64,000 nucleotides of DNA from Opitutaceae bacterium (GTDB lineage Bacteria; Verrucomicrobiota; Verrucomicrobiia; Opitutales; Opitutaceae), in assembly GCA_028280945.1 (NCBI GenBank), contig JANQKV010000072.1, forward strand, positions 17,864 through 81,863, given 5' to 3'. This document shows, piece by piece, positions 24,803 through 32,799 of this stretch. Made by a program: the position numbers and the translations under genes. How positions within the stretch are numbered: the stretch's first letter is position 1; the number at the start of each line of letters is the position of its first letter. A model generated the notes under the pieces. It saw only the letters and a list, made by a program, of their open reading frames with translations, ran no database searches and was not told the DNA's origin.

Positions 24803-26799
24803 CAGTCGCGGCCCGAATCGGGCGGTTGGGCATTGGGATCTTGCATGAGCTGATGCAGACGAGCGGGAGAGTCGCCGTCTTTGATTTGGTCTAGTTTTTG
24901 CAGCGGCACCACCAACTCGGGATTGTTGGCCGCTTCCTGGTCCTGCACCTGTTGGCCACCAACGGATTGATTGCCGGGATTCGGCTGGGGCTGAGGTTGA
25001 GGCTCCGGCTGGTTTTGCTCTGGCGCAGGGGAATCTTCGTCGAAAGCGCGTTGGGCGTTTTGGCGCTCTTGTTCGGTGGGGTCCTGTTGTTCGGGCGAAC
25101 CGGAGGACTCTCCCTCCTGATCCTTGTTTGGGTCTTGGTCCGAGGACTGATCACCGTTTTCGCCGGACTGATTTTCCGAATCCTGGTTCTCGCCGGATTC
25201 TCCGTTCTCGGAGTTTTCTCCCTGTTCGCCTTGTTCGCCGTTCTCTCCCTGCTCACCGGACTGGTCCTGCTCGTTTTCGCCTTCGCCGGATTGATCTTGG
25301 TTTTCAGATTGGTCTTCGGATTCCTGTTCCTCGTTTTCGGATTCATCCTGCTGATCCTGGTTCTGTTGCTGCTGTTGCTCGGACTGTTCGAGCAGTTTCT
25401 CCAACTCCTTGCGCAGCAAGGGCCAGTCGGCGGCCTCAACGTCGATGGATTCGCCCAGCGTTACCGCATCGAGAGCATCGTAGACGACCGTCTCGGTTAC
25501 CGGTTGCCCGGTTTGCAGGACTTGATTGCCCCAGTTGATGGTAGCTTTGGCGAGCTCGGCAAATTCGGTCGCTGCCACGTTTTCCTGCTGGGACAGCTGG
25601 TTAACCAAGGCCGCCACCGGCGCCCCGGGGTCGGGGGCCGCTTCCGCGGGAATCTCCGGCAAGGCAGTGGGGTCCGGCACGGCTGCCTTTTTCACCGCGG
25701 CTGAATCCGGCGGAGAGAGGATCAGAAAAATCGTTACAGCGGCCGTCGCCGTGCCGGTGGCCTTGGGTGGGGTGGGCCGAATGGTGACGGCCCGCTGACG
25801 AGGGCGCACCGGGAATTCCCGCCAAAGACTCCACAGCATCAGAAACAACGCGGGGCCGAGCAGCCATTGGAAGCGCTCGATGCGCCGGGCTTGCCGGGTC
25901 TCGGCAAATTCGCCGGCCCGACCCATCTCAACGGTCTGACCAATTAATTCCGCCAAATCGACCCAGGCACTGGCATCGCGGTAGACACCGCTGGTGGACC
26001 GAGCCAGCTCCTCCAGGGTGGTTGGGTTGAGGCGCGACATTACCACAGCGCCGCGTTCGTCCTTGATGAAGCTTCCCGTGCCGTCCGGCAGCATTGAGCC
26101 AGCGGTTGTGCCCACCCCCAAACTGATGACACGAATACCGCGATCACGTAGTGTCGCCAGTCGGTCGCGCCAGGCCTCCGTTTGGGATTCGCCATCGCTT
26201 AGAACGATCAGGAACCGATCCGCATTCGAATCGGTGCTGAAGGCCTCCAGTGCGGTGTCCAAGAGAGCGGCATATTCCGTTCCACCCTCGGGCAAAAACG
26301 CGGGATCCAGCGCCGGCAAAAACTCTTGGAGAATCTCGTAATCCGCGCTCATCGGACTCTGCAAAAACGCCGTGCCCGCAAACACCGCGAGGCCGACCCG
26401 CTCCCCCTCCAGTTGGTCGAGGAGTCCGGTGATCAGCAATTTGGCGCGATCCAGCCGCGAGGGTGCCACGTCCGGAGCCAGCATTGATTTCGACAGATCC
26501 ACCCCGATCAGAATTTCGCGGGCCTGCTCGAAAACCGGTTCCTCGATCTCACCCCATTGGGGTCGTGCGAGGGCCGTTACCACCAAGGCCAATCCCAGCC
26601 ACAGGCGCCAGCGGACCTTGGGCATTGCCGCTACGGGATTGCCGCCCTCTGCCAGCGTCAAACCCCTAGGAGAGGCTTCGGCCCGCAGGATCTTCGGATG
26701 ACGCGCTGCTGCCGCCCGAACCCGTCGGGTCAATTCCGCGACCAGCAACCCCAGCGGCAGCAGCAACAACCAAAGTGCGTGAGGCCAGAAGAAACTCAT
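24799..26799 (-). CDS. BatB-type VWA protein with acidic Gln/Glu/Asn-rich (BatC-like) tail
   Basis: The ATG at 26799 overlaps the batA stop (ATGA) and gives 666 residues. Two membrane helices precede a VWA domain with a complete MIDAS: D101-L-S-K-S105, T in GGTEYAAL, and S-D-G-E. A third membrane segment is at about 310. The C-terminal region contains a soluble segment, then from about 466 to 616 an extreme low-complexity tract of Gln, Glu, Asn, Ser and Asp, followed by N-P-E-L-V-V-P-L-Q-K-L-D-Q-I-K-D-G-D-S-P-A-R near the end. The last segment resembles the C-terminus of BatC/TPR-linked proteins. The VWA MIDAS likely binds partner proteins in the periplasm. Confidence 0.85.
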   Translation of the reverse strand: MSFFWPHALWLLLLPLGLLVAELTRRVRAAAARHPKILRAEASPRGLTLAEGGNPVAAMPKVRWRLWLGLALVVTALARPQWGEIEEPVFEQAREILIGVDLSKSMLAPDVAPSRLDRAKLLITGLLDQLEGERVGLAVFAGTAFLQSPMSADYEILQEFLPALDPAFLPEGGTEYAALLDTALEAFSTDSNADRFLIVLSDGESQTEAWRDRLATLRDRGIRVISLGVGTTAGSMLPDGTGSFIKDERGAVVMSRLNPTTLEELARSTSGVYRDASAWVDLAELIGQTVEMGRAGEFAETRQARRIERFQWLLGPALFLMLWSLWREFPVRPRQRAVTIRPTPPKATGTATAAVTIFLILSPPDSAAVKKAAVPDPTALPEIPAEAAPDPGAPVAALVNQLSQQENVAATEFAELAKATINWGNQVLQTGQPVTETVVYDALDAVTLGESIDVEAADWPLLRKELEKLLEQSEQQQQQNQDQQDESENEEQESEDQSENQDQSGEGENEQDQSGEQGENGEQGEQGENSENGESGENQDSENQSGENGDQSSDQDPNKDQEGESSGSPEQQDPTEQERQNAQRAFDEDSPAPEQNQPEPQPQPQPNPGNQSVGGQQVQDQEAANNPELVVPLQKLDQIKDGDSPARLHQLMQDPNAQPPDSGRDW

Positions 26800-27842
26800 G
26801 CTGGGGGGGAAAGGATGTCGTGCACGGTGCGTTTGCCCGAGCCTTGGCGATGGGCCAGGCCCGCACCGAGCAACAGCAACAAGGCGCCGGGAACGGCTAA
26901 CCACATGAAGAGTTCTTCGCTGAGCAAATAGGACTGGGCGCTGAACTCGATTTTCTGAGCTTCGTCGATCGCCGCGAACGCCCCCCGAATGGTGTCGCCC
27001 TCGTCGGCGCGAAAGTAGGCTCCGCCCGTGGCTTGAGCGATTTCCTGCAAGGTCCCCTCGTCGAGATCCGAGCGGGCGCGGGTGTAGCGCACGACTTCGC
27101 CGGTTTGTGGATCCATCAACGGCATCCGCACCCAGCCCGAGCGCCCGGCCCCGATTGTATAAACGGGAATGCCGCGCGACTGGGCGATTTTCGCCGCATC
27201 CACTGGCGGCAACGCGCCGGCGTTGTTGGCCCCGTCGGTGAGCAGGATCACAAACGCGCCTTGCCGCTGATTGCCCACGGTGCGGTCGCTTTGTTCCAGC
27301 CGGGAGAGCGCCACGCCTAGACCGTCGCCCAGGGCGGTGCCATCCTCGATCAATCCCGGTTTAAGGCGGTCGATTTGTCGGTCCAGCCAGGCGTGATCGA
27401 AGGTCAACGGGGCCAACGTGTAGGCCCGTCCCGAAAATACCACGATGCCGATGCGGTCACCACGACGCTCGCGAATGAACGCCCGAATCACCGGCTGAAT
27501 CGCTTGCAGTCGATTGATGGGGTCGCCGCGGATTTCATAGTCCTCAGCCAACATCGAGCCCGACAAGTCGATCGCCAGAATCAGATCGTAGCCTTCTTGT
27601 CGCACTTCCCGCTTGTCCTCCACTTTCTGCGGGCGGGCGAGGGCCATGACGAGCAAGGCGATGCCTGCAACCGCCAGGGCGATGGGCAGGCGGGAAACGT
27701 TGACCGAAGACGGGCGATGCCAAGCGGCGGCGAACGGCACGATTCGGACCGGCAGTTTGCGCCGCGATCGCAGCCAGAACACCATCGGCAACACCAGGAG
27801 AGCGAGCAACCAAAGCGGATCGTGAAACGTGTAGTTGATCAT
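26796..27842 (-). CDS. BatA-type VWA domain membrane protein
   Basis: A 348-residue protein with two N-terminal membrane helices (about 9-25 and 52-70), a VWA domain, and one C-terminal helix near 312-330. The MIDAS is intact: D92-L-S94-G-S96, T in EDGTALGDG and D in LLTDGANNAG. BatA proteins sit in the inner membrane with the VWA domain exposed and work with MoxR ATPases in envelope stress or protein maturation; the name aerotolerance comes from Bacteroides. It is the third gene of the moxR-DUF58-batA-batB-batD unit, with a 3-bp gap to the DUF58 gene and a 4-bp overlap with the next. Confidence 0.9.
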   Translation of the reverse strand: MINYTFHDPLWLLALLVLPMVFWLRSRRKLPVRIVPFAAAWHRPSSVNVSRLPIALAVAGIALLVMALARPQKVEDKREVRQEGYDLILAIDLSGSMLAEDYEIRGDPINRLQAIQPVIRAFIRERRGDRIGIVVFSGRAYTLAPLTFDHAWLDRQIDRLKPGLIEDGTALGDGLGVALSRLEQSDRTVGNQRQGAFVILLTDGANNAGALPPVDAAKIAQSRGIPVYTIGAGRSGWVRMPLMDPQTGEVVRYTRARSDLDEGTLQEIAQATGGAYFRADEGDTIRGAFAAIDEAQKIEFSAQSYLLSEELFMWLAVPGALLLLLGAGLAHRQGSGKRTVHDILSPPA

Positions 27843-27845
27843 GTG

Positions 27846-28742
27846 TCAGCGAGCCGCCAGCCGGGCGTGGAAAAAGCGCACGAGGGCTTCCAGTCGATTG
27901 TCCTCAGTGGTGAGAGTAAGGCGGGAGAGCGGGTCGGGGATGAGGCGTTGCCAGGCCTCGTCGCGGGCGGCCTGCCACCGTGCGTGAGCCTCGCGCTCAC
28001 CGCGATTGCCTTCGAGGGTGATGAGTTGGCCGCGCGTCGGATCATACGCTGCGAAACGTTCGCCGGTGGGGAGACTGCGCTCCCACGGATCATCAATGCG
28101 AAAACCCATGGTCTGATAGCGACGCGCCAGGACCGTCCAACCCTCCGGTTGTTTGCGCGGCGGGTGGTCGCCCAACCAAATCAGAATGGAATGCTTGGGC
28201 GCCGCCTTGGCCAGCAGTCGCCAGGGGATCTCGACGGGCTCGGACGCGGTGAGTTCGGGCGCGGTGCTGCCCACCAGGCCAGCCGCGGTGTGCATGATGG
28301 CCCCGCGGCCCCGCATGGGCTCATGAAACTGATAGCCGGTAGGGGTTGCGTGGATACATCCAACCCGGTCGCGATTGATCGCCCCCAGCATCATCACCAG
28401 GCCCGCCAGTTCCAGGAGGGATTCGCGCTTGGAAGCATCCGCCGAGCCAAACTGGAGGCTGGGCGAGTCCTCGAAAAGCACGAGGAACGTGATCTCCCGC
28501 TCTTCCACGAACTTCTTGCGGTAAGGTTCGCCGAGCCGGGCTGTTACGTTCCAATCGATGTCGCGCACGTCGTCGCCGAACTCGTAGCGCACCACCTGGT
28601 CGAACTCCATTCCGCGACCCCGGAAGGCCGATCGGTATTCCCCGCTGAGCACGGTTTCCACGGCGTGGCGCACCCGCCACTCCAAGCGCCGCAGCAGCGC
28701 GAGGGCGGAAGTCGAAACGAGGTCGGCGGCGTCTTGAGCCAT
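27846..28742 (-). CDS. DUF58 domain protein of the MoxR-Bat operon
   Basis: A 298-residue soluble protein with the DUF58 hallmarks G-E-Y-R-S-A-F-R-G-R-G-M-E-F, V-R-Y-E-F-G-D-D-V-R-D-I-D-W-N and AR-L-G-E-P-Y-R-K-K-F, followed by a degenerate VWA-like fold (FLVLFEDSPSLQFGS). DUF58 proteins always accompany MoxR ATPases in this operon type. They probably act as adaptor substrates or targets of the ATPase. It is 27 bp after moxR and 3 bp before batA. The start is the ATG at 28742. Confidence 0.92.
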   Translation of the reverse strand: MAQDAADLVSTSALALLRRLEWRVRHAVETVLSGEYRSAFRGRGMEFDQVVRYEFGDDVRDIDWNVTARLGEPYRKKFVEEREITFLVLFEDSPSLQFGSADASKRESLLELAGLVMMLGAINRDRVGCIHATPTGYQFHEPMRGRGAIMHTAAGLVGSTAPELTASEPVEIPWRLLAKAAPKHSILIWLGDHPPRKQPEGWTVLARRYQTMGFRIDDPWERSLPTGERFAAYDPTRGQLITLEGNRGEREAHARWQAARDEAWQRLIPDPLSRLTLTTEDNRLEALVRFFHARLAAR

Positions 28743-28769
28743 GAGGAGTTAAACCGGCTACGGCGCGAC

Positions 28770-29735
28770 TTATTCAGTGTTGGGCACCGGCGTCTTTTCC
28801 AACAGCTCGGAAATGATCTGGTCGGAGGTTTTGTCCGCTGCTTCCGCCTCATAAGTGAGACCGACGCGATGGCGGAGGACGTCGTGGGCGACTTCCTGAA
28901 TCAGACTGGGCGCCACAAAATCCTGTCCCCGCAGCCAAGCCAGCGCTCGGGCCGCTTGATACAGGGCCAGGGATGCTCGCGGTGAGGCGCCGAAGCTGAG
29001 CAATCGATAACCCTTGGCATCAGGCACGGTCAGAGTGCGGGTGCCGCGCACCAAGTTGAGAATGTATCCCTGCACCTCTTCGGAGACGTGGATGCTATCC
29101 ACGGCTTCTCGCAGGGAAAGCAATTCCTCCCCGGATGACGATGCCTTGAGTTCAGGAGCCTGGGTGACTTGTCCCCAGCGGCGCATCATCTCGGCCTCTT
29201 CATCCTGTTCAGGATAGTCGACGATAAGCTTGAATAGGAAGCGGTCCACCTGGGCCTCGGGAAGAGGGTAGGTGCCCTCCTGTTCGACCGGATTTTGCGT
29301 GGCCATGACAAAGAACGGTTTCGGCAGGGGGTGGGTGCCGCCACCGATCGTCACCTGTCGCTCCTGCATGGCCTCAAGCAAAGCGCTTTGCACCTTGGCG
29401 GGTGCCCGGTTGATTTCATCGGCCAGAACCAGATTGGCGAAGATCGGACCCCGATGAGCGGTGAATTCCCCCGTCTTGGGCTGGAAGATCATGGTCCCGA
29501 CAACGTCACTGGGCAGAAGGTCAGGGGTGAACTGGATGCGCTCAAACTGCACGCCGAGAGCGGTCCCCAGCGATTTGACCAGCAATGTCTTGGCTAGACC
29601 GGGCATGCCTTCGAGGAGCACGTGACCATTGGCAAGCAGGGCAACGAGCAACCGTTCGATCACGTCTTCTTGGCCGATCACGGCTTTGCCGATTTCAGCG
29701 CGGATGTTTTGGGACCAAGTGGAACCGTCTGTCAT
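28770..29735 (-). CDS. MoxR family AAA+ ATPase
   Basis: A 321-residue AAA+ ATPase. Walker A is G43-M-P-G-L-A-K-T50, Walker B is LVLADEINRAP, sensor 1 lies in VMATQNPVEQEGTYPLPEAQ with D-R-F following, and sensor 2 is in SPRASLAL. These match the MoxR subgroup, whose members act as chaperones that help VWA-domain partners insert metals or cofactors or assemble complexes. It leads the Bat operon, with a divergent promoter region shared with the release-factor-like gene at 29817. Confidence 0.95.
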   Translation of the reverse strand: MTDGSTWSQNIRAEIGKAVIGQEDVIERLLVALLANGHVLLEGMPGLAKTLLVKSLGTALGVQFERIQFTPDLLPSDVVGTMIFQPKTGEFTAHRGPIFANLVLADEINRAPAKVQSALLEAMQERQVTIGGGTHPLPKPFFVMATQNPVEQEGTYPLPEAQVDRFLFKLIVDYPEQDEEAEMMRRWGQVTQAPELKASSSGEELLSLREAVDSIHVSEEVQGYILNLVRGTRTLTVPDAKGYRLLSFGASPRASLALYQAARALAWLRGQDFVAPSLIQEVAHDVLRHRVGLTYEAEAADKTSDQIISELLEKTPVPNTE

Positions 29736-29816
29736 GAGGATATTGAGAGTGGGTATGCTATGCGGGCCTTTGACTCGCCAAAAGGCGATAGGTTCGCGCA
29801 GAAAAAGGGTGGTCTC

Positions 29817-30209
29817 ATGGATTTACCAACTCAAATCGAGCAGCGGCTTAGGAACCTCGGTGTGCGGTCGACGGAAGTCCGCGAGCGGTTTGTGCTCGGA
29901 GGGGGGCCGGGGGGACAGAAGATCAACCGCACGGCGTCGGCGGTGGAGCTTTGGCATGCACCGAGTGGACTGTCCATTCGCTGTCAGGAAAGCCGGTCGC
30001 GTGAAAAAAACCGCCAGCGGGCCTGGGAACGATTGACGGAGAAACTCGAACAGCGCCGGATCCAGCAACGCGCCGCGGCTCGCCAAGCCCGCGAAAAAAA
30101 CCGCCGCCGCAACCGCCCGAAATCAGCCGCCCAGAAACGCCGGCAAGTTGCCGACAAACGCCATCGAAGTCAGATCAAAGCAACCCGCGGTCGCGTCCGC
30201 CCCGAGTAA
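29817..30209 (+). CDS. Release-factor-like GGQ protein
   Basis: 130 residues from the ATG at 29817. The RF-1 catalytic loop is G-G-G-P-G-G-Q-K-I-N-R-T with GGQ at about 32-34, followed by V-E-L-W-H-A-P-S-G-L-S-I-R-C-Q-E-S-R-S. There is no codon-recognition domain. The C-terminus is a highly basic helix rich in Arg, Lys and Gln, as in ArfB/YaeJ and C12orf65-like proteins that release peptides from stalled ribosomes. It is shorter than typical PrfH. It is transcribed divergently from the moxR operon. Ribosome rescue is a family-based inference. Confidence 0.85.
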   Translation: MDLPTQIEQRLRNLGVRSTEVRERFVLGGGPGGQKINRTASAVELWHAPSGLSIRCQESRSREKNRQRAWERLTEKLEQRRIQQRAAARQAREKNRRRNRPKSAAQKRRQVADKRHRSQIKATRGRVRPE

Positions 30210-30252
30210 CCTCGGCTCGCCTCGACGCCCCATTCCGCGGCCAATCTTCCCT

Positions 30253-30281
30253 GAGTTTGTCACGTATTAAGTGACAAACTC
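30253..30281. promoter_or_regulatory. Palindromic element copy 1 (GTCAC-N7-GTGAC type)
   Basis: Core GTCACGTATTAAGTGAC at 30259-30275. The arms extend outward to 11 bp each (GAGTTTGTCAC and GTGACAAACTC). It lies downstream of the release-factor-like gene and downstream (3') of the HTH gene encoded on the other strand. It is the reverse-orientation match of copies 2 and 4. Confidence 0.7.
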
Positions 30282-30302
30282 CGCGAATTTCAGGTTCGAT
30301 AG

Positions 30303-30321
30303 TGTCACTTAATACGTGACA
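30303..30321. promoter_or_regulatory. Palindromic element copy 2
   Basis: TGTCAC and GTGACA arms around TTAATAC; core GTCACTTAATACGTGAC at 30304-30320. Its centre lies 45 bp from the centre of copy 1, and the core is identical to copy 4. Confidence 0.7.
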
Positions 30322-30370
30322 GTTATAGCCAGCTTTCAATTGGTGGCAGCAGGTGGTGTTTCGAACAGAG

Positions 30371-30745
30371 CTAGAGTGGTAACTTTTTGCCCGCCTCTTT
30401 GGCCTCTACCCAGGCAAGCAGCCAAAGGGTTCGCTCGGCGTCGGGCATGCTCGATCCGCTGGCGAGAAAATCGCCGACCCGCTGTCTCGGCAGACCAAGG
30501 TGGCGCGCCAGAATCGCTTTTGCGCCGTAGTCCCGAGTGTGAATGATGAGTCGCCGACGAAGTTCGTTCCAAAGAGGAGAATCTTCTCCGGGTCGACGAG
30601 TGAGCCCCTGGGGGGCCTTTGGGCGTGGCGCTCGTTTGGCTTTGGCCCGTCGGTGATTTCGCGCTGCTTCAGCGGCGACCTCGATGATGTCCCAGAAGGT
30701 AGCAACCAAGGGCTCCATCGTGGGATGGACGTATTTGAGACTCAT
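30371..30745 (-). CDS. Small helix-turn-helix DNA-binding protein, probably autoregulated
   Basis: The ATG at 30745 gives 124 residues; the longer frame starts with a GTG inside the adjacent palindrome. The N-terminal part is basic (RRAKAKRAPRPKAPQG). Residues about 72-105 (GAKAILARHLGLPRQRVGDF then LASGSSMPDAE) have the spacing of an XRE/CI-like helix-turn-helix, with A-I-L-A-R-H-L as helix 2 and R-Q-R-V-G-D-F-L as recognition helix. LWLLAWVEAKEAGKK follows. Four copies of a 17-bp palindrome surround the gene, two in its promoter region and two beyond its 3' end, strongly suggesting they are its operators. I do not recognise a named family. Confidence 0.7.
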   Translation of the reverse strand: MSLKYVHPTMEPLVATFWDIIEVAAEAARNHRRAKAKRAPRPKAPQGLTRRPGEDSPLWNELRRRLIIHTRDYGAKAILARHLGLPRQRVGDFLASGSSMPDAERTLWLLAWVEAKEAGKKLPL

Positions 30746-30761
30746 GGAATGACTTCTAAGT

Positions 30762-30778
30762 GTCACTTAATAAGTGAC
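30762..30778. promoter_or_regulatory. Palindromic element copy 3, in the promoter of the HTH gene
   Basis: GTCACTTAATAAGTGAC, a perfect odd palindrome with 8-bp arms around a central A. It lies 17 bp upstream of the HTH gene ATG at 30745, an ideal place for an autorepressing operator. It differs from copies 2 and 4 by one base. Confidence 0.75.
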
Positions 30779-30872
30779 AATCCGGGAATGAAGCCCGTGA
30801 TGACATGCGGGGAGTTTTGGGAATGGCTCGGCTCCTTGGGCGTGTGATGGAAGCGTCTTTGGCGCATGAAAC

Positions 30873-30891
30873 TGTCACTTAATACGTGACA
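30873..30891. promoter_or_regulatory. Palindromic element copy 4, upstream of the HTH gene
   Basis: TGTCAC/GTGACA arms around TTAATAC, core 30874-30890 identical to copy 2. It lies 46 bp from the 3' end of the DUF1697 gene and about 130 bp upstream of the HTH start. The 95 bp between copies 3 and 4 hold nothing more than a 19-codon open frame on the plus strand. Confidence 0.7.
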
Positions 30892-30936
30892 CTGGTCTGG
30901 GTCTCATTGAGGTGGGGTGGGGAATTGGTGGCCGCC

Positions 30937-31482
30937 CTATGACGTCATTTTGGCGAGAATCTTCTGCAAGGTCTGCAAGTTACGGGTGGTGCCGGCGGGG
31001 TCGCTATGAGGGTTGGCCTTTGCATTGGTCCACAGTGGTGATTCGCTGAGTTTGGTGCCGCAGCGCCAGTAGAGCTCACGCCCGATGACTTGAAGCCGGT
31101 CGGTTGCCGTCGATAGATCCTGCAGACGTTTCGCTTCCGTGGTGGTTGGAGGTTGGCGAAAAAAGGTGATCTGGGTGCTGGCGTGCTTGTGATCGGTGAA
31201 GAGATCACCAAAGGGGGCTTGATTGATGGTGGTTTGGATCTCGCCCACGGTTCGCAACTGGGTTGGCACCGAATAGCCGAGACATCCTTCCAGATGTTGT
31301 TCAATCGCCTGTTCCAAGGCAGCGAGATCGGTTTGATCGGATTCGAACACCACGTTTCCGGAGGCCAGAACCGTGGCCACTTTGGTCAGCCCGAGTTCTT
31401 GGAAAAATGATGCAAGCACCGACATTTTTACGCGTCGTTTTCCGAGATTGAGACCGCGGTGGAAGGCAACCAAGTGGGGCAT
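30937..31482 (-). CDS. DUF1697 domain protein
   Basis: The ATG at 31482 gives 181 residues starting MPHLVAFHRGLNLGKRRVKM, close to the usual DUF1697 N-terminus (a-f-l-R-g-i-N-v-G). The family blocks LASFFQELGLTKVATVLASGN followed by VVF, and LYWRCGTKLSES near the C-terminus, are present. The fold is a duplicated alpha/beta unit of unknown function, widely distributed. Earlier in-frame starts would run into the overlapping divergent lipoprotein region. It is transcribed toward the HTH gene. No function can be assigned. Confidence 0.87.
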   Translation of the reverse strand: MPHLVAFHRGLNLGKRRVKMSVLASFFQELGLTKVATVLASGNVVFESDQTDLAALEQAIEQHLEGCLGYSVPTQLRTVGEIQTTINQAPFGDLFTDHKHASTQITFFRQPPTTTEAKRLQDLSTATDRLQVIGRELYWRCGTKLSESPLWTNAKANPHSDPAGTTRNLQTLQKILAKMTS

Positions 31483-31555
31483 GCGTGGAGGTTTGGAGGT
31501 GGCGGGATCGCATGCAATGGCGGAACTGAAACGTCCCCGAGTTGTCTCGACCGAA

Positions 31556-31969
31556 ATGGGCCGGTTTCGATGTGTTGCCAGTTTCGGGTTGGGATTTCTG
31601 GCGTTGGTGGTGGGAGGATGTGAATCGACCACATCAATGGGGAGCACATCCTCCCAGCTCGAGCCGGCAACCGCCGTGATTGGTGGACCGCAGACTGGGA
31701 TGACAGCTCAGGTGCGCGTGGTCTCGGATCCCCGGGATGCGATGGTCGTGATCAACCGCCGCCCCGTCGGACTCACGCCCCGCACCATCGAGCTGCCCGT
31801 AACCAACCAGGGTTATCTGGCGGAGCAGGTGACCGTTGCGGTCCGTTTTGTTGCTCGCGATGTTGAGGAGGCTTCCCTGACCAGTTCGGTTACTTTGTAT
31901 CCGACGGATCGCGCCCCTGCCCAGCTCGACTTCGCCCGTGAACAACCGGTCAAAAGGTCATTCGATTGA
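31556..31969 (+). CDS. Lipoprotein with PEGA-like domain
   Basis: From the ATG at 31556 the 137-residue product begins with a lipoprotein signal peptide MGRFRCVASFGLGFLALVVG ending G-C-E-S, so Cys21-22 is the likely lipidation site. A later segment (VRVVSDPRDAMVVINRRPVG followed by L-T-P) is PEGA-like, a short beta-strand unit common in surface-associated proteins. The C-terminus is a beta-rich stretch (VTVAVRFVARD, SSVTLYPTD). An upstream ATG at 31517 would bury the signal. It probably sits in the outer membrane or periplasm; the role is unknown. Confidence 0.7.
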   Translation: MGRFRCVASFGLGFLALVVGGCESTTSMGSTSSQLEPATAVIGGPQTGMTAQVRVVSDPRDAMVVINRRPVGLTPRTIELPVTNQGYLAEQVTVAVRFVARDVEEASLTSSVTLYPTDRAPAQLDFAREQPVKRSFD

Positions 31970-31983
31970 ACCGGAGGTGGTGC

Positions 31984-32799
31984 TCAGCTCAATGGCATCA
32001 CCGAGGCGCCGACTTTGAGGGAACCGCGGTTTGACTGGTGCACGAGGTTTTGTCCGAAAATGACCCCATTCCCACCGGGGTCGCGTCGGTATCCCGCCAG
32101 TGTGGCCAGGGGTTCGGGACCGGTCTTTTCCCCGGTCAGCGGGTCGATCGTCGTCATGATACACCGTTCGCAAGGCCCGGCCGCGGCGAATTTGAGGCCT
32201 TCGATTTCGAGGCCCGACCATTGGTCCTCCGCGTAGGCTTCGCACTCGGTGAGGACAAGATTGGGACGAAATCGCTCCATCTCGAGGCACTCAGTTCCCC
32301 GTTCGACCAAGCGATCATTCAGATCCTGCAGGGAAGCCTCACTGATAACAAGCAAAGGAAAGGCATCGGCGAAACCGACGCGTTGGTTGGGGTGTCTTTT
32401 GACCGGACGGGAGAAGGCCGTTCCGGTTTGTATCAACCGCGCCCGCTCGTCCAGCAACTCACTGAAGAACTCATCCGCCGCCGGCAGGGTCGGGTCGGCC
32501 TGCAGCCCTCCTGTGCTCCATACTTCTGTGGTAATCGTGCGGGTGGGGACCGTCCGTGACAGGGGCACGACACACGCGCCCAGACCGGCGCAATTGATTT
32601 CGAGCGAGTCAGCATGCAAGTGAGCATCCACCCGGGCCAGTTTTGCGTGGGTCCGCTGGGTGAAGGGTTTGCCAACGGGAGAGATTACTTGGAAGCGGCG
32701 ATCACCGGCCAAACCCATTTCATCCAGGTCCGCCGCGGGGACATCGTAACCCCGGCAGCTTTTGATCGGGTAGAGGCGAATGCGGGCAAGACGAGGCAT
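31984..32799 (-). CDS. MOSC domain protein (molybdenum cofactor-binding)
   Basis: A 271-residue protein with the MOSC N-terminal beta-barrel (RLARIRLYPIKSCRGYDVPA, GLAGDRRFQV) and the MOSC domain (RFRPNLVL, then G-P-C-E-R-C-I-M-T-T-I-D-P-L-T-G-E). The Cys in the P-C-E-R-C segment is the expected cofactor ligand. Homologues include YcbX and the mARC reductases, which reduce N-hydroxylated compounds with an electron donor; no ferredoxin domain is fused here. The start overlaps the rmuC stop by 1 bp (TGATG), so it is translationally coupled to rmuC. Confidence 0.9.
   Translation of the reverse strand: MPRLARIRLYPIKSCRGYDVPAADLDEMGLAGDRRFQVISPVGKPFTQRTHAKLARVDAHLHADSLEINCAGLGACVVPLSRTVPTRTITTEVWSTGGLQADPTLPAADEFFSELLDERARLIQTGTAFSRPVKRHPNQRVGFADAFPLLVISEASLQDLNDRLVERGTECLEMERFRPNLVLTECEAYAEDQWSGLEIEGLKFAAAGPCERCIMTTIDPLTGEKTGPEPLATLAGYRRDPGGNGVIFGQNLVHQSNRGSLKVGASVMPLS

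Noticed and set aside
25000..25400. Repetitive DNA that might be a CRISPR or tandem-repeat array
   Set aside because: The repeats are in-frame codons of a low-complexity protein tract without regular spacers.
24898..25704. Plus-strand frame that looks like a polytopic membrane protein
   Set aside because: The hydrophobic residues are the complement of the Gln/Glu-rich tract of the BatB-like gene; it is an artefact of composition.
27375..28985. Plus-strand open frame of 536 codons
   Set aside because: It runs antisense across batA, DUF58 and part of moxR and has no coding features of its own.
30253..30281. Palindrome copy 1 as an intrinsic terminator of the release-factor-like gene
   Set aside because: It has no T-run after the stem, and three more copies of the same core occur around the HTH gene, so a protein-binding site fits better.
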